A DNA stretch of 64,000 nucleotides. Origin: an uncultured Bacteroidales bacterium. GTDB taxonomy: Bacteria; Bacteroidota; Bacteroidia; Bacteroidales; UBA932. Shown here piece by piece: positions 8,249 to 16,676 of this stretch. A program made the position numbers and the translations under genes. The DNA lies in contig CALVDL010000003.1 of NCBI GenBank assembly GCA_944326305.1, positions 99,175 to 163,174 of the forward strand. The letters are read 5' to 3'. The notes beneath the pieces are model-generated. The model was not told the origin of the DNA. It worked only from the letters and a program-made list of their open reading frames with translations, and did no database searches. Positions within the stretch are counted from its first letter, which is position 1, and each line of letters opens with the position of its first letter.

Positions 8249-11200
8249 TCATTTGCTTATCACATTGTACTTGATATTCATGTCCTTCAGGTCATTGATG
8301 AACGGGGCTGAAATGGCTATCTGGAATTTCCTGGAGAGGAACTCTATGTTGTACCTGGTATTCGGGTCGTAAAGGAACATGGTCAGGGGGACGGTCCCCT
8401 TGTTCTTCTTTATGACTTTCCCGAGCCGCTCGCGGAAGTCGCTGTTGAGCATCGGGGTGGTAATCTGGATGGAGAATCCCTTGACGTATGTCTCGGTGAC
8501 ATTCCCAAGCAGCATTATCTTCTTTATTTTGAATCCGTAAGGCGGGTCCCCCATGGTCTTGCGGTCTTCCGGCTTGCGGAAATATTTCTCTCCTATCTCC
8601 CCGTCGATGAACACTGCGGTGTTCGGTTGCAGATAGTTCATGAAATTCTCGTGGTCCTTTCCGAACAGGGCGATTTCATAGCTTCCCTCCTTGTCTTCAA
8701 TGACTGTCTTGGAGTATGGCTTTCCCGTTTTGGTGGAAAGTGTCTGGGACGAGGATATGTATCCTGCCACTGATATTTTCATCGTCTTCTTCGCTTCTTC
8801 ACAGGAGTTTATGAGGTCATTTATTGAGGCCACGCTGCCTGTTGTGAAATTCTCTATCTCGAACGAATATTTGTCAAGAGGGTGCGAGGAGAGGTACATC
8901 CCCACGAGTTCCTTTTCACGCTTGAGTATCTCCATCTCGTTCTCTTCCACGCGCATTGCAGGCATTTCAGGCCTTATGGGCTTCGCTTCCTCCATTTCGC
9001 CGAAAAGGGAGTTGGAAGAGTCGACAGTGTCCTTCCTGTACTGGTCGGCATATCTTACAAGCGCATCCAGGAACGTGTCCCCGGACGGCCATGGCAGCAT
9101 GTACTGCGACCTGGAATACCCGAAGCTGTCGAATGCCCCGGAATATATCAGCGACTCGAACGCTTTGCGGTTCACGATGCCGGCCATGCGTTCAGTGAAT
9201 TCATAAATGTCGGTGAAAGGGCCGCCATTCTCGCGTTCGGCGATGATGGCCTTGACTATATTGTCCCCGAACCCTTTGATGCCGCCCAGGCCGAAACGCA
9301 CGTTCCCTTCCTTGTTCACGGTGAATCCTGAGTCGCTCTCGTTCACGTCCGGGTTCAGCACCCTGATCCTGGACTTCCTGCAGTCGTCCATGATCTTCTT
9401 GATCTCGTCCATGTTGGAGAGGTTGCGGCTGAGGTTGGCCGCCTGGAATTCCGCAGGGTAATGCGCTTTAAGGTACCCTGTCTGGTAGCTTACCCAGGCG
9501 TAGCAGGTAGCGTGGGACTTGTTGAAGGCGTACTGTGCGAACTTTCGCCAGTCCCCCCAGATCTTTTCAAGAATTTCGACAGGGTGGCCATGCTCCTTGC
9601 CTCCGTTGATGAACTTGTCGTGGAGGGATTCGAGGACGTCCAGCTGCTTCTTTCCCATGGCTTTACGCAGCTTGTCGGCCTGGCCTTTGGTGAAGCCTGC
9701 GAGCTTCTGGGACAGCAGCATGACCTGCTCCTGGTATACCGTGACACCGTATGTGTCCTGCAGGAATTCCTCCATTTCCGGCAGGTCGTACTCTATTTTT
9801 TCAGTCCCCTGTTTCCTGGCTACGAATGACGGGATATAGTCCAGAGGGCCCGGGCGGTAGAGGGCGTTCATGGCAATGAGGTCCTCGAACCTTGTCGGCT
9901 GGAGCTTCTGGAGCCACTGTTTCATGCCCTCGGACTCGAACTGGAACACGCTTGTAGTGTCCCCGCGCCCGTACAGCCGGTATGTCTCCTCGTCATCTAT
10001 CGGGATGGTCTCTATATCGATGTCGATTCCGTGGCGTTTCTTTATGTTTGCAAGGCACTCCTTTATGATGGAGAGGGTCCTCAGCCCCAGGAAGTCCATC
10101 TTCAGCATGCCCACGTCCTCGATGAAGCAGCCTTCGTACTGGGACACCCAGACATCCTCTCCGGTGGCCTTGTCCGAGGCCACGCTTATCGGGATGTAGT
10201 CGGTAAGGTCACCGCGCCCTATGATCATGGCGCAGGCGTGCACTCCCGTCTGTCTGATGCAGCCTTCGAGCTTGACGGCGTATTTGAGCACGTCCTTGAC
10301 CTGCTCCGTGCCGTTTTCATATTCGTTCTTGAGTTCGGGCAGGTATTTCACGCAGTTGGAGAGTTTCGGCTTGAATTCCTTCTTGACCTTCTTCCCGTCC
10401 TCCACCACCTCGGCTTCAAACGGCTTGTCAGGAATCATCTTGGTGAGCCGGTTGGACTCGTCGATAGGCATGTTGCTCACGCGTGCGACATCCTTTATGG
10501 CGCTTTTCGCCGCCATGGTCCCGAACGTTATCACGTGGGACACATGGTCTTTCCCGTATGTGTCCTCCACATACCTGAATACCCGGTACCTTCCGTCATC
10601 GTCGAAGTCAATGTCTATATCCGGCATGGAGATACGGTCCGGGTTGAGGAAACGCTCGAACAGGAGCTGGTATTTGATCGGGTCTATATTGGTGATTCCC
10701 AGACAGTAGGCTACGGCGGATCCTGCCGCGGAGCCACGTCCCGGGCCTACTGATATGCCGTTTCTGCGCGCCGCTGCTATGAAGTCCTGCACGATGAGGA
10801 AGTAGTCCGGGAAGCCCATCCTGCAGATGGTCTTCAGCTCGAAGTCAAGACGTTCGCTCTGCTCTTCCGTCAGGGTGTCACCATACCTCCTGCGCGCCCC
10901 TTCGTAGCACAGATGGCACAAGAAGGCCACAGAATGTGTGAACGCCTCCCCCCGGTCATTCCCTTCCTTGTCGCAGCGCCCCACATCTATCACATCCTTG
11001 TATTTGTCAAGATACCTGTCTATATCCTTCAGGAACCCTTCGTCTATCCTGAACAACGGGAGGACATGTCCCCTGTCAATCTCATACCTCTCCACCTTTT
11101 CCAGGATCTCAAGCGTGTTCGCCAGGAACTCGGGATGGTCCGGGAAAAGCGCGGCCATCTCCTCCTCGCTCTTGAGATATTCCTGCTGTGTGTAGCGCAT

Positions 11201-11932
11201 GCGGTCCGTATCGGTAAGGTATGCGTTGGTAGTGAGGCAGATAAGTCTGTCATGCGCCGGTCCGTCCTCTTTCCTTACGAAATGGGAGTCGTTCGTGGCC
11301 ACAATCTTGACACCGGTCTTGCGTGACAGTTCAATGATGCCTTCAAGGGCGGTCATCTGTTTCTCGTACACTTCCTGGGACTGTCCCGGTATTTCCGTGC
11401 GGTGCAGCTGCACTTCGAGATAGTAGTCGTCTCCGAATACGTCCTTGTGCCATTCTATTGCCTTTTCCGCGGCAGCCATGTCCCCTGCAATGATGTTCCT
11501 CGGGATTTCCCCCGCTACGCATGCAGAGCAGCATATCAGGTCCTTCGAGTACTTCTGTATCACCTCATGGCTCACCCGCGGCTTGTAGTACATGCCTTCG
11601 ATGTGCCCGGTGGATACTATCTTCATGAGGTTCTTGTACCCGTTGTAGTTCTTGGCAAGGAGGATCAGGTGGTAATAGCTCTTGTGGTCCTTGTCCTTCA
11701 GCCTGTGGTCATAGTGTGTCGTCACATAGACTTCGCAGCCTATTACAGGTTTTATGTCAGGATGTTTCTTCGCGAATTTGAAGAATTCCTTTACTCCGTA
11801 CATGTTCCCGTGGTCGGTGATGGCGAGCCCGGGCATGCCGAGCTCTTCTGCCCTGTTGAAAAGGTCTTCGATAGAAGCCTGGCCGTCCAGGATGGAATAT
11901 TGCGTATGTACGTGAAGGTGAACGAATGACAT
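8249..11932 (-). CDS. dnaE: DNA polymerase III subunit alpha
   Basis: 1,227-residue replicative polymerase. The N-terminal PHP domain begins HLHVHTQYSILDG and includes ITDHGNMYG. The C-family polymerase core shows GPGRGSAAGSAVAYCLG, the catalytic aspartates in PDIDIDFDDDG, and the third Asp in KMDFLGLRTL. Fingers, tandem HhH and a C-terminal OB-fold region follow. Length is that of full-length Bacteroidetes DnaE. A TATCTTTG -7 box lies 33-40 bp upstream of the start. It is convergent with ccsA across 25 bp. Confidence 0.98.
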   Translation of the reverse strand: MSFVHLHVHTQYSILDGQASIEDLFNRAEELGMPGLAITDHGNMYGVKEFFKFAKKHPDIKPVIGCEVYVTTHYDHRLKDKDHKSYYHLILLAKNYNGYKNLMKIVSTGHIEGMYYKPRVSHEVIQKYSKDLICCSACVAGEIPRNIIAGDMAAAEKAIEWHKDVFGDDYYLEVQLHRTEIPGQSQEVYEKQMTALEGIIELSRKTGVKIVATNDSHFVRKEDGPAHDRLICLTTNAYLTDTDRMRYTQQEYLKSEEEMAALFPDHPEFLANTLEILEKVERYEIDRGHVLPLFRIDEGFLKDIDRYLDKYKDVIDVGRCDKEGNDRGEAFTHSVAFLCHLCYEGARRRYGDTLTEEQSERLDFELKTICRMGFPDYFLIVQDFIAAARRNGISVGPGRGSAAGSAVAYCLGITNIDPIKYQLLFERFLNPDRISMPDIDIDFDDDGRYRVFRYVEDTYGKDHVSHVITFGTMAAKSAIKDVARVSNMPIDESNRLTKMIPDKPFEAEVVEDGKKVKKEFKPKLSNCVKYLPELKNEYENGTEQVKDVLKYAVKLEGCIRQTGVHACAMIIGRGDLTDYIPISVASDKATGEDVWVSQYEGCFIEDVGMLKMDFLGLRTLSIIKECLANIKKRHGIDIDIETIPIDDEETYRLYGRGDTTSVFQFESEGMKQWLQKLQPTRFEDLIAMNALYRPGPLDYIPSFVARKQGTEKIEYDLPEMEEFLQDTYGVTVYQEQVMLLSQKLAGFTKGQADKLRKAMGKKQLDVLESLHDKFINGGKEHGHPVEILEKIWGDWRKFAQYAFNKSHATCYAWVSYQTGYLKAHYPAEFQAANLSRNLSNMDEIKKIMDDCRKSRIRVLNPDVNESDSGFTVNKEGNVRFGLGGIKGFGDNIVKAIIAERENGGPFTDIYEFTERMAGIVNRKAFESLIYSGAFDSFGYSRSQYMLPWPSGDTFLDALVRYADQYRKDTVDSSNSLFGEMEEAKPIRPEMPAMRVEENEMEILKREKELVGMYLSSHPLDKYSFEIENFTTGSVASINDLINSCEEAKKTMKISVAGYISSSQTLSTKTGKPYSKTVIEDKEGSYEIALFGKDHENFMNYLQPNTAVFIDGEIGEKYFRKPEDRKTMGDPPYGFKIKKIMLLGNVTETYVKGFSIQITTPMLNSDFRERLGKVIKKNKGTVPLTMFLYDPNTRYNIEFLSRKFQIAISAPFINDLKDMNIKYNVISK

Positions 11933-11965
11933 TTTGTAAAAGGATTTTTATGTGTTGCGGACTGG

Positions 11966-11973
11966 CAAAGATA
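11966..11973 (-). promoter_or_regulatory. Probable dnaE -7 promoter box
   Basis: The minus strand reads TATCTTTG, matching the Bacteroidetes primary sigma -7 consensus TAnnTTTG, 33 bp before the dnaE ATG. No convincing TTG -33 element is seen at the usual distance, so the promoter is moderately supported. Confidence 0.5.
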
Positions 11974-11981
11974 ATAAAACA

Positions 11982-12015
11982 GAGGGTGACCAGAAAATAT
12001 TTTGGCTCACCCTCT
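11982..12015 (-). terminator. Terminator downstream of the aldose epimerase gene
   Basis: Arms AGAGGGTGACC and GGCTCACCCTCT form a long stem with a single bulge. On the minus strand it is followed by TGTTTTATTATC, a T-rich tail. It ends transcripts of the 12106-13272 gene just before the dnaE promoter. Confidence 0.7.
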
Positions 12016-12105
12016 CATGGACTTTTTAATATTGTCTTGGACTTGCTTTCCGGGCAGCTGCCCTGCAGTCCTTCAGGAATCCTTCATAATGCGTCTTAAA
12101 ACGGC

Positions 12106-13272
12106 TTATTTCAGGCTGAATGCATATACGGTATGGTGAGTATATGTCTCGCCGGGCCTGAGCACTGATGAAGGGAAATTCTCGTGGTGCGGTGCGTCCG
12201 GGAAATTCTGCGTCTCAAGGGCGATTCCTGAACGTACATTGTGGACCTCCCCACGCTTGCCGGTCTCTTTCCCGTTCATTCCCTGTCCTGCGTAGAACTG
12301 CAGTCCCGGCTGGTCGGTGTATATCTTCATCACGATTCCGGTTTCAGGCTCGTAGACTTCCGCTGCGATGTGGGCCCCCTTGTGCGTGCCGTCGGAGGTC
12401 TTGTTCAGTACCCAGTTGTGGTCATAGCCCTTGCCGAGTCTCAGCGGTTCAAAGTCAGGGGTGTCCATCCTCGCTCCAATGGCCGTCGCCGTCCTGAAGT
12501 CCATCGGTGTGCCTTCCACAGGCGCTATCTCTCCGGTAGGGATGAGCTCGTCATCGGTCGGGGTGTATCCGTCGGCGTATATTGTCATCAGGTGCGAGTC
12601 GGTGGACTTGGCCGATGTGCCGTGGAGATTGTAGTAGACGTGGCTTGTAGGGTTGAGGATTGTAGGTGCGTCCGTTGTGGCGCTGTAGTCGATTACGACC
12701 TCATTCTCCTGGGTGAGGGTGTAGGTCACTGATATGGTGAGGTTGCCCGGATAGCCCTCCTCGCCGTCCGGGGAGAGGTAGGTCATTTTCACTGCAGAGT
12801 TCCCCGCCTTGTCGGTGAACTGCTCGGCGTCCCATATTTTAGTGGAGAATCCGCCTGCCCCGCCGTGCAGCTGGTTGTCATTCTCGTTGATTGTGAGCTG
12901 GTATTCCTTGCCGTCGAGGGAGAATTTCCCGTCCTTTATCCTGTTGCCGTAGCGTCCTACCACAGGGCCGGAGTATTTGTCCTTTGCGTTGAGGTAGGCG
13001 TCGATGCTGCCGTATCCCCATACCACATCCTTGAAGGTACCGTCGGCGGACGGAACCCACAGGGCTACAATCCTGGCCCCGTAGTTGGTCAGCTGGACGG
13101 TCATGCCGTTGCTGTTCTCCAGGGTGTAGATTCCGGTGCTCTTACCGTCGATTACTTTGCTGAACGCCTCGTCAGGAAGCAGTTCAATTCCGGTCCCTTT
13201 GTTTTCTGTACAGCCGGCGCAAGCCATGGCGATGAGCGCTGCAGCGGCAGTCCTGATCAGATTTCGTGTCAT
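12106..13272 (-). CDS. galM: Aldose 1-epimerase (galactose mutarotase), lipoprotein form
   Basis: 388 residues with a lipoprotein signal (lipobox around Cys21, MACAGC). A galactose mutarotase beta-sandwich follows. Motifs include LTNYGARIVALWVPS, VVGRYGNRIKDGKFSLDGK, LHGGAGGF, the catalytic-His segment NPTSHVYYNLHG, DHNWVLNK, and the C-terminal catalytic Glu in RSGIALETQNFPDAPHHENFPSS, all placed as in GalM. It interconverts alpha and beta anomers of hexoses; the lipobox puts it in the periplasm or outer membrane, where it would act on oligosaccharide breakdown products. It is transcribed alone. Confidence 0.92.
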   Translation of the reverse strand: MTRNLIRTAAAALIAMACAGCTENKGTGIELLPDEAFSKVIDGKSTGIYTLENSNGMTVQLTNYGARIVALWVPSADGTFKDVVWGYGSIDAYLNAKDKYSGPVVGRYGNRIKDGKFSLDGKEYQLTINENDNQLHGGAGGFSTKIWDAEQFTDKAGNSAVKMTYLSPDGEEGYPGNLTISVTYTLTQENEVVIDYSATTDAPTILNPTSHVYYNLHGTSAKSTDSHLMTIYADGYTPTDDELIPTGEIAPVEGTPMDFRTATAIGARMDTPDFEPLRLGKGYDHNWVLNKTSDGTHKGAHIAAEVYEPETGIVMKIYTDQPGLQFYAGQGMNGKETGKRGEVHNVRSGIALETQNFPDAPHHENFPSSVLRPGETYTHHTVYAFSLK

Positions 13273-13308
13273 AATTAAGGTTTATTGATTAAGTTGTTAA
13301 ATATTCTG

Positions 13309-13339
13309 TAAACTTACATTATTTCAGCATATTATGCAA
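13309..13339 (-). promoter_or_regulatory. Possible promoter of the aldose epimerase gene
   Basis: The minus strand shows TAAGTTTA (one mismatch from TAnnTTTG) at 13309-13316, with TTG at 13337-13339 after a 20-nt spacer, the usual Bacteroidetes geometry. It lies 37 bp upstream of the ATG. Confidence 0.4.
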
Positions 13340-13360
13340 CAATGAAATTTCCTTCCATAA

Positions 13361-13391
13361 AAAATGGCCGGTCATGCAGACCAGCCATTTT
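13361..13391 (-). terminator. secDF terminator
   Basis: AAAATGGCCGGTC and GACCAGCCATTTT pair with one mismatch around a 5-nt loop, followed on the minus strand by a T-rich run. It sits 21 bp past the secDF stop. Confidence 0.8.
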
Positions 13392-13411
13392 CTATTGTTT
13401 CGCTGCGGGGA

Positions 13412-16400
13412 CTATTTGTTCAGTTTTTTCTTTGCAGCTTTCCTTTTTTCATCCCACATTGTGACATCGTACATGATAGGTGTAGCGATGAACAGGGATG
13501 CATATGTTCCGATTGCGATACCGAGCACGAGTGCTACTGCGAGTCCCCTGATCACTTCACCTCCGAAGATTGCGATGGCGACCATCACAATGAGAGTCGT
13601 GAGGGAGGTGTTCATTGTACGGGACAGGGTGCTGTTGAGGGCCTGGTTCGCATTATCATAGAGCGGCATCTTCGGATGCAGTGTCTTGTACTCACGGATA
13701 CGGTCGAAAATGACCACTGTATCGTTGATTGCATAACCGATGATTGTCAGTATAGCCGCGATGAATGTCTGGTCTATGTCGAGGCTGAACGGAAGTATAC
13801 CCGAGAACAGTGAGAAGAATCCGATCACTATGATTGCCGTGTGGGCGAGACCCATGACACCGCCGAATCCCCAAGTCCATTTCTTGAAGCGGACTGCAAT
13901 GTACGCGAAGATCACGAACAGGGCTATGATGACTGCAATGATGGCATCGCGCTTCATGTCGTTGGCGATAGTAGGGCCCACCTTGTCGGAACTGATGATA
14001 CCGTTAGGGTTCTCAAGTGTTGAGGTGAATTCGCTCAGCGTAAGGTCTTCAGCGAAGAATCCCTTCAGGGCGTCATACAGAATCTGCTCTACCTCTGCAT
14101 CCACCTCTGTGGATTCCTCTGCCACCTTGTACTGGGTGGTGATCTTCATCTGGCTTTCACCTCCGAACTGTTTGACCTCTACTGCAGAACCGAATTTCTG
14201 GCTCTGGTCGGCTGCATCGGCCTTGCTGAAGGCATCTATGGTCGCCTCCCTTACTTCCTCTGTCGAAACCGGCTGGTCGAACCTTACTACGAAAGTACGT
14301 CCTCCGGTGAAGTCAACACCGTATGTGAACCCTTTGGTGAACATCGACACGATGCAGATGACGATCACGATGCCGGAAATGGCGTATGTGTATTTCTTCT
14401 TTGCAAGGAAATTGACATGCGTGTTCTTGAGGAAGTTTCTCGTGTACTTGTTGTCGAAAGTGATGTTCTTGCCCTTTGCGAGCCTGTCTTCAAAGATCAG
14501 CCTTGATATGAAGATTGAAGTGAGGACAGACGTGATGATACCGATGATGAGGGTAGTGGCGAATCCCTGTACAGGGCCAGAACCGAAGATGAAGAGGACG
14601 ATACCCGTAAGGATGGTGGTGATCTGTCCGTCTATGATTGCTGAATAGGCGTTTGAATAACCGTCGGCTACCGCCTTGCTCAGGCCCTTGCCGGAGCGGA
14701 GCTCCTCCTTGATTCGTTCATAGATGATGACATTCGCGTCGACCGCCATACCGAGGGTCAGGACGAGACCTGCTATACCAGGCAGCGTCAGTACAGCACC
14801 GAACGATACGAGGGTGCCCAGGAGAAGGAGCACGTTGCAGAGCAGTGCCGCATCGGCCACCAGACCGGCGCCATGGTAGAACAGCGCCATGTAAAGGAGC
14901 ACCAGCACGAATGCAATCGCGAATGAAATGAGCCCTGCGTTGATGGACTCGGATCCCAGTGACGGGCCGACCACCTGCTCCTGGATAATGGTTGCAGGTG
15001 CAGGGAGCTTACCGGACTTCAGCACGTTGGCGAGGTCTTCCGCTTCCTCCAGGTCGAAGTTTCCTGTGATCTGGGAGCTTCCTCCTGTGATTTCCGTATT
15101 TACGACAGGGTATGAATAAACCATCCCGTCGAGGACGATGGCTATCTGCCTTCCGATATTGTCCTTGGTCATCCTTGCCCAGATGTTGGCTCCTTCCGCG
15201 TTCATGGTCATTGACACTTCAGGACTTCCGCCCTGTCCGCTGTACTGTACGCGTGCGTCAGTCACCACGCCTCCGTCAAGAGGGGCCTTGCCGTCACGTG
15301 AGGTGGCCTTGATGGCAACGAGCTCGTAAGTGTTGCCGCCAGGGATGAAGGATGACGGCTTGACAGACCAGTGCGCCTTGAACTCGGCAGGGAACAGGGC
15401 CTCGATCTGAGGCATGTTCAGCCACCTGTTGATCTTTGCCGTATCTGCGTAGTTGGCATATCCTATGCATGCCCCGCTGGCAAGGCGTCCGTTGTACATT
15501 GCCGGCTGGAGGGCGGCGAACAGAGGATTCTCCTTTCTGTACTGCTCTATCTGGGCTGCGTCGGCGGCCTGGCTCTGTATCTCCTGTGATATGAGTGAGT
15601 CTGCGCTTGAAACCTCGTTCTCCTCTGCTGCAGGTGCTTCTGCGGCTACTTCAGTGGAATCGCTGTCTGAAAGCAGCTGTGCAAGTGTGCTGTTGGCCTC
15701 CTGGAGGAAAGGGAAAATCTCGGAGTTGTCGTATGTCGCCCAGAACTCGAGGGAAGCCGTTCCCTGGAGGAGTTTCCTCACACGCTCCGGCTCTTTAACG
15801 CCCGGAAGCTCCACGAGGATCCTGCCGCTGTTCCCGAGCTTCTGGATGCTCGGCTGCGTTACGCCGAAACGGTCGATACGGTTCCTCAGGACATTGAAGG
15901 AGTTGGAGATGGCGCTTTCCGCCTCGCCGCGGATCACCTCGATCACCTGCTCATCGGAGAATTCAGGCTTGATCTTGTCCCTCATCTCATATGTACCGAA
16001 GATCTGTGCGAGCCTCTGGCCGTTGCCGACCTCTTTCCATGCCTCCGCGAACAGGGTGATGAAATCCCCGCTTGAAGTCACGGTGCGCTGGTCCGCAAGG
16101 GTGAGGGCCTGCTCGAATTCAGGAGACTGGTTATTGTCTGCCAGTGCCCTTACCAGGTCCTTCAGCTGCACCTGGAGCATGACGTTCATACCGCCTTTAA
16201 GGTCGAGGCCGAGATTGATTTCCTTTGATTTTACATCTTTGTAGGTGTAGCCGAAATATATCTTCTCGGAAGATATTGAGTCGAGATACCACCTGTTGCT
16301 TTCCTTCCTGACTGAATCGAGGGCGAAAGCCTTGTCCACTTCGGCTACTTTGCTGAATGCGGCTGAATTTTCATAGGCCAGCACAGCTTTCTCGGCATAT

Positions 16401-16510
16401 TTTTCAGCCTTGTTCTCATGGAGTCTGGTCACAAGGGTGAAAGCAAGCTGCCAGAGACAAACCACGGCCAGGACTATGGCCACAAATCTGATTGCACCTT
16501 TACTTTGCAT
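13412..16510 (-). CDS. secDF: SecDF protein-export membrane protein (SecD-SecF fusion)
   Basis: 1,032 residues when started at MQSKGAIRF (16510). The frame stays open to 16969, but that extension is not SecD-like and runs past the likely promoter at 16597-16604, so it is rejected. The SecD half shows GLDLKGGMNVMLQV, RIDRFGVTQPSIQ and AVDANVIIYERIKEE. The SecF half begins near YTYAISGI and shows YGVDFTGGRTFVVRF and YAINDTVVIFDRIRE. About 12 transmembrane helices and two large periplasmic domains are present. It uses the proton gradient to complete Sec-dependent export. Fusion of the two is normal in Bacteroidetes. Confidence 0.97.
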   Translation of the reverse strand: MQSKGAIRFVAIVLAVVCLWQLAFTLVTRLHENKAEKYAEKAVLAYENSAAFSKVAEVDKAFALDSVRKESNRWYLDSISSEKIYFGYTYKDVKSKEINLGLDLKGGMNVMLQVQLKDLVRALADNNQSPEFEQALTLADQRTVTSSGDFITLFAEAWKEVGNGQRLAQIFGTYEMRDKIKPEFSDEQVIEVIRGEAESAISNSFNVLRNRIDRFGVTQPSIQKLGNSGRILVELPGVKEPERVRKLLQGTASLEFWATYDNSEIFPFLQEANSTLAQLLSDSDSTEVAAEAPAAEENEVSSADSLISQEIQSQAADAAQIEQYRKENPLFAALQPAMYNGRLASGACIGYANYADTAKINRWLNMPQIEALFPAEFKAHWSVKPSSFIPGGNTYELVAIKATSRDGKAPLDGGVVTDARVQYSGQGGSPEVSMTMNAEGANIWARMTKDNIGRQIAIVLDGMVYSYPVVNTEITGGSSQITGNFDLEEAEDLANVLKSGKLPAPATIIQEQVVGPSLGSESINAGLISFAIAFVLVLLYMALFYHGAGLVADAALLCNVLLLLGTLVSFGAVLTLPGIAGLVLTLGMAVDANVIIYERIKEELRSGKGLSKAVADGYSNAYSAIIDGQITTILTGIVLFIFGSGPVQGFATTLIIGIITSVLTSIFISRLIFEDRLAKGKNITFDNKYTRNFLKNTHVNFLAKKKYTYAISGIVIVICIVSMFTKGFTYGVDFTGGRTFVVRFDQPVSTEEVREATIDAFSKADAADQSQKFGSAVEVKQFGGESQMKITTQYKVAEESTEVDAEVEQILYDALKGFFAEDLTLSEFTSTLENPNGIISSDKVGPTIANDMKRDAIIAVIIALFVIFAYIAVRFKKWTWGFGGVMGLAHTAIIVIGFFSLFSGILPFSLDIDQTFIAAILTIIGYAINDTVVIFDRIREYKTLHPKMPLYDNANQALNSTLSRTMNTSLTTLIVMVAIAIFGGEVIRGLAVALVLGIAIGTYASLFIATPIMYDVTMWDEKRKAAKKKLNK

Positions 16511-16596
16511 AGTTGTTTTTATTTTATTGATAATATTTTCCTTCCAATCAGGCCAGGGCACGGCCCTCCCTTTCGGCCCACCCGAAAAATAGGGCA

Positions 16597-16604
16597 CAAA
16601 TTTA
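16597..16604 (-). promoter_or_regulatory. Likely secDF -7 promoter box
   Basis: The minus strand reads TAAATTTG, a TAnnTTTG match 86 bp upstream of the secDF ATG, with TTG 23 bp further upstream (16628-16630). It supports the shorter secDF start. Confidence 0.5.
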
Positions 16605-16646
16605 CTGTTTTTTTTCGTATTAACACACAATATGTAAAGTATTTCG

Positions 16647-16654
16647 TATTTTTG
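16647..16654 (+). promoter_or_regulatory. Likely -7 box for the 16677 gene
   Basis: TATTTTTG matches TAnnTTTG and ends 22 bp before the ATG at 16677, giving a short leader. It is back to back with the secDF promoter in the 166-bp divergent spacer. Confidence 0.5.
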
Positions 16655-16676
16655 CCATAAATGCGAACATGAAATA